Below are positions 10,401 through 19,992 of a DNA stretch of 64,000 nt, piece after piece. Source of the DNA: Pseudo-nitzschia pungens (Eukaryota; Bacillariophyta; Bacillariophyceae; Bacillariales; Bacillariaceae); the NCBI GenBank assembly GCA_037355855.1, contig CM074767.1, forward strand, positions 868,001 to 932,000, in the 5' to 3' direction. Within the stretch, counting starts at the first letter, position 1. Every line of letters starts with the position of its first letter. A model generated the notes under the pieces. The model worked only from the letters and a program-made list of their open reading frames with translations. It did not search any database and was not told the DNA's origin. Position numbers and translations under genes: made by a program.

Positions 10401-12491
10401 ACTGCCACTGCGACTGCGACTGCGAATCAAAATGGAAAACAGATTGAGAACGCTGGAAATAGCGCGAATGCTTCGAATTCTGTGATCGGTGCAAATCCTG
10501 TCGATTCTGTGAATGCATTGAACGATGGGAATGCCGTGGATGCTTTGGATGCCGTGATCGACGCGACTGTTGCGAATGACAAGAATGACACCAAGGAAGA
10601 CTCGAATGCTTCCAATCCTCGGCCCCAACCCATTCTTGCAGCAGCGGATCGCACCGCCGAAGAGCAACGCCGGGAAGAGGACCGCCGCGACTACGAGCAG
10701 CAGCTGGCCAACAAACATTTGGTGGAGCAAAAAGTCAAGGACTCAAAGCTGGCGCACGAACACGACGACGAGCTGTTGTGTGCCTCGGGACTCGAAGGAA
10801 TCAATTTCACGGACACGTGCACCACACAAAAGATGGCGTCCGACTCCGGAAAATCGACCCTGCCGATCGAATTGTACCGCCTCCTCCGGCTGTCGACCCT
10901 CCGACCGGACCTGGGGCTAGACCAGGCCATTTCTTGGACCGACGACGGAAACGGATTCAAAATCGTCGACGAGACCCGGTTCGTTGAGACGGTGCTGGCC
11001 AAGACCTTCCAGAGCCGGAAATTTGTTTTCTTTCGCAACTGGCTCGGACAGTTCCACTTTGTCTGCGTCCACCGCGGAAAAAACCGCCGCGGGGGATTCT
11101 ACCGGGTCTACCGCCACCGGTCCATTGCCGCGGCAGAGGGCGCGAAGAATCCCTCGCTGCGCAAGTTTTATCGGGGCGTGCCAATGGAGACCATAAGGAG
11201 CATCCAGTGCCGCCGGCACGAGCGCCAGAGCGAGAATGAAAAGGAGGACGTTCCCAGCAGCGCCTCTCGAAGCCATCCTTCCGAAACGGACGATGCCACG
11301 AGCAAACCGGATGTGACTCCCACGACTGTTGCAGCGGAAAACAGCCGCAATCACGACGTTGACCAGGAAAAGTCGTCCGGAGGTGAACAACACAAACCCT
11401 CCACTCCCATGGAACACCACAACCATGATAAGAACGACACTAGTCGTGATCCCGTTCATACCACGAATACTATTGCTATTGCTACCAATCAAGACGCGAA
11501 AACCAACAAGAAACGAAAGCCAATGGATCGGGGCAAAGAACGACAGCTTCGTCGCACCAGCGACGGTTGTTTGCTCCCCAAGGGTGGTTCGGATCATCTT
11601 TTGCTGCCGGATGGAACCTTCAACATTCCGACCGGAGCGCGACCTTATGGACTGGTATGGGACTCTATCCGTGGTTTGTGGGCACCGCCTCACATGATAT
11701 CTTCCACCGCAAGCCAATCCCCGCGAAAGAAACGACGAAGGTATAGCGACTCCCATTCGGAGGATCGGAACCGTCAGGAACCGGGCGGCAACCCCCGAAC
11801 TACCGCGACAACGGCACCGATCAGCCACCAAACACAGAATCCACTGGCGATGACGAACACCAACAGCTATGGCGAGAACTCTGGCAAACCGACCCAGGAA
11901 CGCCGAACCAGCGACGGATGTCTCCTGCCCAAAAGAAAACCGTTCCGAAACGAGGACGGGACCTACAACAAACCCAATGGACACGTACCCTCCCTGATGA
12001 AATGGGACGAGTTCAGGGGCATTTGGATTCCGAAAAATCGAAAGAAAGGCACCGAGTTCACGATCCACCGGACGGCCTCATCATCTTCGTTCTCGGCTTC
12101 GTCACTGACCAATTCGTCCGTGACACCGGGAGAAGAAAAGGGAACGATCATTCGTGCCTCGAAGGCCAAGCTCTTTCACCACTCGTCCTCCGTCTGGAGG
12201 ACCTTTTACCAATTCCAGAAACACCACCAGCGGCAGCGGAGGCAGGGACGGCAAAGCCGTCGCAACCACCATTCGGCACCGGAGAAACGATTGCAGGCCA
12301 GGACCAAGAGCAATCCCTCCGGAATCACCGCACACAAGATCAACAAGAGCAACTGGGGCAAAATCGAGAGATTGATGCAGCTTGCCAGGCGCCAGCGCTC
12401 TGCCAATGCCGCCGAAACCGGCAAGACCACCACGGAATCGCTTCCCCCAGCCCATCGCTTCACCGAAGATGGCGAGGTGCAACTCGTTTGA
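7392..12491 (+). CDS. Large putative transcription regulator: Tudor-like, HA and HSF-like domains
   Basis: Single-exon gene of about 1699 aa from the first in-frame ATG. (1) Residues 36-152 are a Tudor/PWWP-like barrel region (GANVWVTQGK ... VEVMIRWATTGTKGYVV) ending in a basic patch. (2) Residues about 491-650 are a helicase-associated (HA) domain (SWEEAYGVLLEFRQSEGNCDVP ... IQKLRKLGFRW), with a Gln/Asn-rich insert splitting its helices. (3) Residues about 1157-1272 are HSF-type DNA-binding (ISWTDDGNGFKIVD, FFRNWLGQFHFV, GFYRVYRH). (4) Two copies of a motif beginning RRTSDGCLLPK and ending W-D-x2-RG-x-W-x-P lie at about 1386-1435 and 1502-1552. Long polyGln, polyAsn, NSNSNT and Ala/Thr tracts link the parts. 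DNA binding in the nucleus is inferred; the target is unknown. Confidence 0.8.
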
Positions 12492-13078
12492 TCTTGTTGC
12501 AACTACTGTACCGTACTATCCTATCGCTCTAGTTTAAAACTCGGCCGCGAACCAAAAACCGTCGAAGTATTAAATCATGTTATAATATTGCTTTGCTATT
12601 ATATTACAACGACACAAAGAATGGAACGATCTTTGCAATGTGCGTGGTTCCAGTGGCAGGACATAGGTTCGGCGTGGTACACCACTCCGACGGAGCAAAG
12701 ACAACAGGACGGCATCCATGAATCTTCGTTTCGAGCGCAAAAATGAGCAACTCGTGTGATGTTGTCATGATTGGTCGCACGAAACATCTCGTTGTTGGTA
12801 TGAATCATTATTTGTTAGTTTGTTATGCTATCATTGTATCTCAGAATTCCCAGTGAAAGACTGTGGGTAGCTGGGACTCAGTGTTTTGGCTGGCTTAGCG
12901 AACCTGTGATCGGCAGACGCTTTGCACTATCGAATATGTAAATCTATTGCTTCGGCCGCAACAAAATGCATGGTATTGAGTGGAATCAAAAAATAAATAG
13001 TAACGAAATATTTCTGTATGCTAGTCGTGCGACCCTGCAGCTCGTTTTCGGCCGGTAATCAGAAGCGTGCACCGCGTT
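12492..13078. other. Intergenic between convergent genes
   Basis: Holds the 3' flanks of the large regulator and of the YceD-like gene. I see no gene or repeat of note. Confidence 0.6.
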
Positions 13079-13969
13079 TTATCCCGATATTTCCCAATTC
13101 ACAAAATCTGTTCCCGGTTTCTTGGGGTATGGATCCAACTCCAAGCAAAAGGTCTGGGCGATCAACTCTCCAACGTCCAACTGATCGCTCGAGAGAGAAT
13201 ATATCGACTCGTCTTCGACAACATCCGCGAGGCCACCTCCAAAGTCGGCCTCTTGGATTGCCGCTTGCAGGTCAAAAATGTCCGACAACTTGTACGTCTT
13301 TTTGTTCTCGTGAAAGACGTCTTTTTTGGGCTTGAATTTCTTTGTCTTCTTTTTCTTTTTGCCGTTCTTGGCTGCTTCCTCCTCTTCCTGCTGCTGTTCC
13401 ATCATGAGTCGCAGATCCTCCTTGTTGTTGCTCGTGACGGGTTTCACGATCAGGTACACGGGAAACTCAACGTCCACCTCGAATTCCTCGTTCGTTCGGA
13501 CGCAGGTCTGGGTGAGACGAGACTCGATCGTTCCCTCCGCTTCGACGGGAAGACCCCCGCTGGAGGCTCCCGCCGCGAGGGCCTCCGTGGCCGGTCGAAA
13601 CGAGAGCCTGGCTTCCAGCGTTTCGATCTTCTTGAGCTCGAATCGCTTTGCCAGGGCCTCGCATTCCTCGGCATCGGCCTTTATTTTCACCTCGTGGTCT
13701 CGCTGCTGGCTGTTCCGGCCCCGCTGCTGAAAGATCCGGTCGATGAAAATAACGCGGGAAAATTCGTTGCGGGAAAAGGCGGAATTGATTCTGCCCCCGC
13801 TGCTGCCGCTCAGGATTTCCTCGTCCGAGCTCGAAAAGAGGCGAGAATTCCTTCCCGGCGCGTGTTCTTTGGTTTGTGGTTTGTGCCGGTGGTGGGGGGC
13901 CGGAACGAACGCGCAGGCGCCAGCGACCAGCAGGAGGCAGCAGCCGTAGTTACGGCGTTTCAGCATCAT
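13079..13969 (-). CDS. Plastid-targeted YceD/DUF177-like protein
   Basis: Single exon, 296 aa, ATG at 13969. The first 20 residues form a hydrophobic signal peptide (GCCLLLVAGACA) followed by Phe21 and VPAP. This is the Phe-after-cleavage pattern of diatom complex-plastid presequences, so import across four membranes is predicted. The mature part has a beta-rich core (TIESRLTQTCVRTNEEFEVD, residues about 147-166). It ends with the family's C-terminal signature LDVGELIAQTFCLELDPYPK. A Lys-rich insert at about 200-225 separates them. The bacterial and plant relatives are linked to accumulation of 23S large-subunit rRNA, so a role in plastid ribosome assembly is likely. The usual zinc-like Cys pairs are reduced to a single Cys156. 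Confidence 0.75.
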   Translation of the reverse strand: MMLKRRNYGCCLLLVAGACAFVPAPHHRHKPQTKEHAPGRNSRLFSSSDEEILSGSSGGRINSAFSRNEFSRVIFIDRIFQQRGRNSQQRDHEVKIKADAEECEALAKRFELKKIETLEARLSFRPATEALAAGASSGGLPVEAEGTIESRLTQTCVRTNEEFEVDVEFPVYLIVKPVTSNNKEDLRLMMEQQQEEEEAAKNGKKKKKTKKFKPKKDVFHENKKTYKLSDIFDLQAAIQEADFGGGLADVVEDESIYSLSSDQLDVGELIAQTFCLELDPYPKKPGTDFVNWEISG

Positions 13970-16154
13970 GATGATCGGAATTCAATATTCTTTTGTGGAG
14001 TTGGTGATTTCTATTGCTTTTCCCCGACAAATCGTACTCGCAGCGCTGCCGATGATTGTAAAATGTTAGGGTCTCCTTTTTTCCAACGTTGTTGGAAGGC
14101 TCGAGTGGCGAAATCAATTCGTATGGGGACACTTAACGCCAGGTCACTTCAATTGTTTGGAAAGTTGTCAGAAAAATAGAATCATCCCTCGATGATGAGG
14201 ATTGATGATGTTTATGGTAAGGTTACAAGTACAATACGTACCGGTAAACCTTAGTCTCTGACCGCAAGCATTGAAAACAAAAACATCAGAATGAATGAAT
14301 GAATCAAACATTTTCGAATAATCTGAGCTATCGTATTTCGTTCTGTACAGTATTTTATTACTGGATCGAGGAGTGCTTGGGAAACTTGTTCCCACACATC
14401 ATCCAACGAATTCCATTGTACTTTTCGTTGGCCAAGAAGATTACGAAGTATTTTTTACCTACGCACGAAAGTGGACGGACCACGAGCAGACTTTATCCAC
14501 GACTGAAAGCACGACCATGACTAGTTTCAGACTGAACGAAAATCAAAAAATCTGAGATATTTACCGGTTCTGGTGGTGTTACCGGTATTATTAATTTATC
14601 TTCCACTATTTCCAAACCAAACCAGAGGGCGTTCCCGGTCTTGGCTGACCATGAGGGAAGCTCCAAATCAGCTTCACCACCCTACTATGAACTAAGCGTA
14701 AATGAATATTCAAAATATTGCGGCGATATAACTCCACAATCTGGGTTTAGGCATCGTGAGAAATGAACCACCAGCGATGATCGACCCCTGGAAAACTCGA
14801 AATATTGATCAGCTATAACAGAGGCTGCTGTAGCAGCAGCAATAGCAGCAGCAGCAATGACAGCAGCAGAAATTAATTGAACTCAAAGTTTCAGATGGTG
14901 CATCCATAAGTGTAGTATCATGACTCCAGAGAAAGAGATTGGTCACGTTGACTCTACAGCGGAAAAGTAAAAACACGGACCTCTCCGAGAAAGGGTCGTC
15001 ATCGGGTACACCAAAAAAGAGGAGCAAAAGCAACGAACGATTTCTCTGGTCATCATTATTTCACCGAGCACAAGATCAACATCTCTGGTTGTAACACCCA
15101 ATACTTGTGAATTTTGAAAGCAAAAATTGCAACAGCAGCAGCAGCGGCGGCGGCAGAAACAACGTTGTCAACTGCAAGCTGGGGAACATACCAAAAGATT
15201 CATCCTTATTGATCCATCAATCCATGCATCAATCTGTGCATCTAATTTTGATTTAGAAAAGAAGGCTACAGCGTGAACAATGATTGGAACTTTAGTAATG
15301 ATTAAAAACGAGAGCTGTAGCAGTTTTGAGAGGACAAAACCCCTTCATACAACCGCAACAAAGTGACACTCGCGTCTAAATAAAGTTAGACTATGGCAGG
15401 AATTTCTCATGACGGAGAGACTCGACGAGATGTTGCAGGTATGATTATTGTCTTTTCATCAAGTATCTTGCATTGTTCCTGAACGTATGGTGAATGATAG
15501 TGGCGCGTCTTCCGGACGCCCCGATAAGTTTCATTGGAATTTTGCATGATACCAATAACTACGAGAAAGTTTCCAAAGTTTGCAGTGAAGGTTTCGTCCA
15601 TCGAAGTCCCTACTTCCTTCACTGGATGTACTTCCTTCACTGAATGGTACTTGGGGTCATCAATCTTGAGATCCAGTTTGTATTCTCGAAGTCCATTTTG
15701 TAGAAACCAGCATCTGATTTCTTGCTGCGGTTGCAACATGGAGTTTGTCCGTATGAAGACGACGAGCACGCTTGGTTCTTTGTTTTGCCCATAATGGACC
15801 GAGGCTTGACATCAGTCACTCCCACCAACGAAAATGCACTTGTATCATAAATCTATGTTATGGATTCAGAAAAGAATTCTTGGAGAAGAAAGTTGTCGTC
15901 GACACAAAGTTACAATGCGGAAAAACACAGGGACTAGCTGACCCATCAATGAGAAGGATATCACAGACGCGTCAGCATCTGCATGTTTGTCTCTAATTTT
16001 TTCCGACATCCACTGTCGACTCATGATTGACCGTCACATCTGACGATAGTTTGTTCCCCTTTCGCATCCAACCTGGAATAAACATAAACCCTTCAATCAA
16101 ATTTGATACAAATAGCTGAACTGTATTTTCTTCACAGAAATCTGTCAAAAAGTT
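13970..16154. other. Intergenic with CAG-rich tracts
   Basis: About 2.2 kb. It contains CAG/GCA microsatellites near 14830-14870 and 15130-15155, and one open frame of uncertain status at 15407-15769 on the minus strand. Nothing else is supported. Confidence 0.5.
15407..15769 (-). other. Possible gene fragment, about 120-135 codons, unrecognised
   Basis: A minus-strand frame reads VLVVFIRTNSMLQPQQEIRC ... RKTRHYHSPYVQEQ and ends in ATSRRVSPS. Its composition looks more protein-like than neighbouring shadows. There is no ATG at the left of the conserved-looking part and an in-frame stop a little upstream, so it would need an upstream exon or be a remnant. I do not recognise the family. Confidence 0.25.
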
Positions 16155-18506
16155 CTAGGTTGTGTACATTCGTACCTTCTTTAGAAGCTTCAAGGGGTCT
16201 TCTTGGTCTTTTTTGAATCTCAAAAGATCTCGCATATACGGCTTAATGCTCCTGTCCCTCATATTGCCCGTACCGCCGTCATTGCGAACGTGAACCATCG
16301 GACTATACCTGTAATGCTGCTTTGGATGGCTGTTCAAATACCTGCTACGTCTTTTGATTTCACCCACTGTTGGAAATTCTATGTAAGGCTCTTGGTTCAT
16401 GGTGACAATCTCACACTCCAAGTTTGGATTTGTACCATTCAGTGCTAGCTCTTGCTCTTCTCTCATCATCATCAACAGATCTTGATCTTTTGCACGTTGT
16501 TGGGAGTCTTTCCGATCGAATCCTTTTCTCCATCGCTCTAAACAAGGTTGAGACAAGGACCGATCAAGTATTATTTGCCCTCCTTGTATTTTCCACTTCT
16601 TTGCATTCCCTTTGAACATCCACATTTTTCCACGCCCTATGTTGGTTGCGTTGTTAAATTGTGAGTTGACTCCGAGTCGTCCGATTCCATAGGTCTTTTC
16701 TAGGCCATGGAAAGCTTTCAACACATTGTCACCGAAGACGATATCTACGTCAAGGTAGTAGACAAGCTCAACTTTGGCTAGTCGAGAATCTCTTTCCATG
16801 TATTCCAAAGCGTACGTCTTGAACCGCTTGTAGATCATGTTATCAATCTTATAGTGATTTTTTGTGTGTTCTTCTTTTGGTTCCATGATAATCACATTAT
16901 CTGTCCAATTTGATATTTTGCTGTATCGGTCAGGCGGAGCATCAGTCAAAACAACGATCCAACCCGTATATTTTCCATTATTTCGAGCAGAGTAGACGAA
17001 ACGTTCCACGGTGCTCATTTTCGCAGCAGTTTCTCCCATGCTGATAACGAACAACGCTCTTTCGATGTCATCTTGGTAGGAGATATCAGCATCAACCTCG
17101 TTTTCCACTGAATCTCTTGCCATTTTTCCGCGTAGAGAGGCATCGAGATATGATTTTTTTGTTATTCCAAGTTTGTCTTCTTGACCGCTTCCAAACCTGA
17201 ATACGTATCGAAGGTATGCTTCAAAATCTGCTGGAGATGTTTTAATCAAATCGATCCCAGTACTGGTGATGTGATTCAAAATGGGAGTCGGTTCGTCGTG
17301 GTCGATTTCGCCAGCAGCTATTTTTTGCATATACTTTTTGGTGGGGAAAAACATGTATTTTTCTTCTTCCGACATTAACACAATTTCGCATTTCAATAAG
17401 GAGTAATCCCTAGCTTCATGGGCTTCATTTTGATCCCGAAGCATTTGCTTCAAATGCAGCTGATCGATTGTGGAAGTTTTTGGGTCCATTAAGGATCGGA
17501 ACCGTTCCAAACAAGGCTGTGATAATTTCCGGTCCAAAATCATCAACCCTCCTTGAATCTTCGATTCTCCACTTTTGAACATCCACATTTTCGCCTCAAC
17601 AGAATCCGTTGCACTGTCCTGCGTTGTCATAAGCGAATGTTGACCGATTTGGTACTGTTCTTCCAGATCCTTGAAGAGAGGCCGGACTGAGTTCCCGAAG
17701 ACGATATCCACATCGAGATAATAAACCAAACTCACGTTGTCCAGTCTCGAATCTTTCGATAAATACTGCAAGGAATATGTTTTGAACTGTTTGAAGGCCA
17801 TCTTAGGGCCTTTATCATAGTTTCGAATATAGTGTTCTTCATCGGGACGCAAGACAATGAATTTGTCGTTATCGATACCTCCCCAGTTGCCGGATAAATT
17901 CTTGTACCGCTCATCCGGTGCATCCGTCAGTAATACGATCCATCCCTCGAACTCGCCAGCTTCTCGGGCAGACCAAACAAAACGTTCAACGTAATTCGAA
18001 ACGATAGCACTGTCTCCCAAACAAATAACAAAAAGGGCTCTTTCGATGTCGTCGTTGACTTCCTGTTCGCCATCTTGACTGTCACTTGCTGGGAAATCAC
18101 TCTCCGACAAAACAGCCGTTTGAACGATTTCCCCAATTAATTTGCTTTCTCCTTCAACAACCATGTCACTTTCTGTGCCTGTTGTGCTTACTCCTTGCAC
18201 CATCTTTTCGTCGTCGATGTCTTTTTGTAGGTTCGTGTTTTCTCCGGATTTCTGAGCTGAGATTTTGTCCACAGGCATCGTGGCCGCGCTATTGTCAAAT
18301 ACGCCATGTACGTGTAGTAGAGGTTGCGAATAATTTAGTGAAAACATCATCATTGTCTTCAACTGTAGCAAAATGCCTAGTAACAATCCAAGGACGCATA
18401 TCCTTCGTACAATGGTTGATGTTTGCGGCCTTCTATCGACAGCCTTATCGGAACTCATTGTGCTTCTCGCTCTTCTGCTGCTGCGGTTGGTTTGGGTTTT
18501 TGCCAT
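16155..18506 (-). CDS. Type II membrane protein with two tandem GT-A-like glycosyltransferase domains
   Basis: Single exon, about 783 aa, from the first ATG (18506). A short basic N-terminus and one hydrophobic segment (residues about 36-55, ICVLGLLLGILLQ) give the type II topology of Golgi glycosyltransferases. The lumenal part holds two clearly homologous domains, about 152-440 and 479-770. Each runs DDIERALFVI, ERFV(W/Y)SAR, GWIV(L/V)LTDAP, FKTY, YYLDVDIVFG, a KMWMFK...KIQGG block, LSQPCLER, then CEIV. The DVD of each copy (265-267 and 586-588) sits where GT-A enzymes use Asp-x-Asp to bind a metal and nucleotide sugar. Both copies keep it, so both could be catalytic. Donor and acceptor are unknown. 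Confidence 0.65.
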   Translation of the reverse strand: MAKTQTNRSSRRARSTMSSDKAVDRRPQTSTIVRRICVLGLLLGILLQLKTMMMFSLNYSQPLLHVHGVFDNSAATMPVDKISAQKSGENTNLQKDIDDEKMVQGVSTTGTESDMVVEGESKLIGEIVQTAVLSESDFPASDSQDGEQEVNDDIERALFVICLGDSAIVSNYVERFVWSAREAGEFEGWIVLLTDAPDERYKNLSGNWGGIDNDKFIVLRPDEEHYIRNYDKGPKMAFKQFKTYSLQYLSKDSRLDNVSLVYYLDVDIVFGNSVRPLFKDLEEQYQIGQHSLMTTQDSATDSVEAKMWMFKSGESKIQGGLMILDRKLSQPCLERFRSLMDPKTSTIDQLHLKQMLRDQNEAHEARDYSLLKCEIVLMSEEEKYMFFPTKKYMQKIAAGEIDHDEPTPILNHITSTGIDLIKTSPADFEAYLRYVFRFGSGQEDKLGITKKSYLDASLRGKMARDSVENEVDADISYQDDIERALFVISMGETAAKMSTVERFVYSARNNGKYTGWIVVLTDAPPDRYSKISNWTDNVIIMEPKEEHTKNHYKIDNMIYKRFKTYALEYMERDSRLAKVELVYYLDVDIVFGDNVLKAFHGLEKTYGIGRLGVNSQFNNATNIGRGKMWMFKGNAKKWKIQGGQIILDRSLSQPCLERWRKGFDRKDSQQRAKDQDLLMMMREEQELALNGTNPNLECEIVTMNQEPYIEFPTVGEIKRRSRYLNSHPKQHYRYSPMVHVRNDGGTGNMRDRSIKPYMRDLLRFKKDQEDPLKLLKKVRMYTT

Positions 18507-19992
18507 CGCCAATGTATTATCGCTTCATTCGATGATGATTCTTCTTTCACCGAACCAGTTGGTTACTTTTCTGAACGAATGTTACCTTGGTTGGAACCGG
18601 TGAACTACGCACATGTCAATCTAAATAATGTGGACCACGAATGGCTAATTACCGTTTGCCAAGCGGTAACCTTGTGAAAAATAGAATTGTGACGCGACAC
18701 TTGTCGGTCTACTCTCAAACCGTTATGGCGTGATCAACATTTTTTAAAAAATATACAAAAACGTAGAAGTCTAAATGAAAGGAATCGCGACCAAAATCTT
18801 ACGTATGTGCCGCGCTCTGCTGGCTTTTCGGATTTTTTGAGACTGAAATTCTCGTTCATCTGTTTTTTGATTGATTGAGATGATTCGATTCATTCATTCA
18901 TTCATTCATTCATTTCCCTTGGCGTCAAATTATTTTCTTTCGGACGAAAAAGACGAACTTATTGAGATGCATCGGTATGAAGATTGCCGCAGCATTTGTC
19001 CGAAGTCTGATGGGTGCTCCTGGGAAGTCCAATCCAACAGGGCACGATAGACAATATAGTTAGTTCGTTTTTTCGATACGATGACATGCCCAGCCATCTT
19101 TAACGCATTCCGAAACTCGGAACAACAATCCACGAGCAGCCATATCCGTTCATCAGTAATGATGCTTTCTTTGAGTGGGGAAAGAACCTTGGATCATTGT
19201 AGATGGTAGGGGACTGCAATCCAAAGAAAAAAATATTTCACTTGGTCGTCAATCGTGGGTGCATAGCCATTGTATCCTTGTTTGTGCCTCTAGGAATAAT
19301 AATAATTTGTAACGACGACTACGTGCACAAGTACACTACACGTAGCAGCAACACAAATGGATGAGAATTTAGTTTGAATCTCTGAACCGAGCATGTTTTT
19401 AACAACGCCCAACGTTACCCAAAACATCAATAAAAACAGATCCATAATGTCTCAACAGGCGAAAGCTCCCGTGTTCCACTGAAGAAACTCGAAATTGAAT
19501 TCTTAAGTCAAATTGGAATATCCCTGAGACCCAGCATCGTGTTGAATTTCAGACGGATAGCACACTCCTACTTTTTGTTCCAAATGCTATGTATCCCTTC
19601 AAAATGTGCAAAGCTGCCAGGCAGTTGGGTTCTCTCTTTATCTCTTTGTATTCGATTCAGTAGCCTTGAACGGCTTGTCCTCGTCTCGAACAATATCTCT
19701 CATCGAACCATTCGGTTCCATGCAAAGCCACAATGGTTACTACCTCAAAATAAAACTCGTTTAGAATGGATGAATCCAGTAATGCCAGCACTACAATATG
19801 TGGATACCAACAATCGACATCGATGAAATAAAATACCACCTAAAGTTCGCAATAAATTACTTCGTAGTTGGTAGTTAGTTCCCTGCAGTCGGGAATTTAT
19901 ACCTTCAAAACAAACCTGCGGATGACCGAGAGTCGGAGGAATGGAAATGAAGTACAGTGAAATCAAACAAATTATTATTAATTTAAAACAGA
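18507..19992. other. Intergenic
   Basis: About 1.5 kb of divergent or spacer DNA with an (ATTC)n tract and no supported gene. A 67-codon minus-strand frame at 18930-19133 has protein-like composition but nothing recognisable. Confidence 0.5.
18890..18917. repeat. (ATTC)n microsatellite
   Basis: About six perfect ATTC units in the intergenic region. Confidence 0.9.

Noticed and set aside
12102..12482. Minus-strand 126-codon frame at the 3' end of the large regulator gene
   Set aside because: Shadow frame over the basic C-terminus; no independent support.
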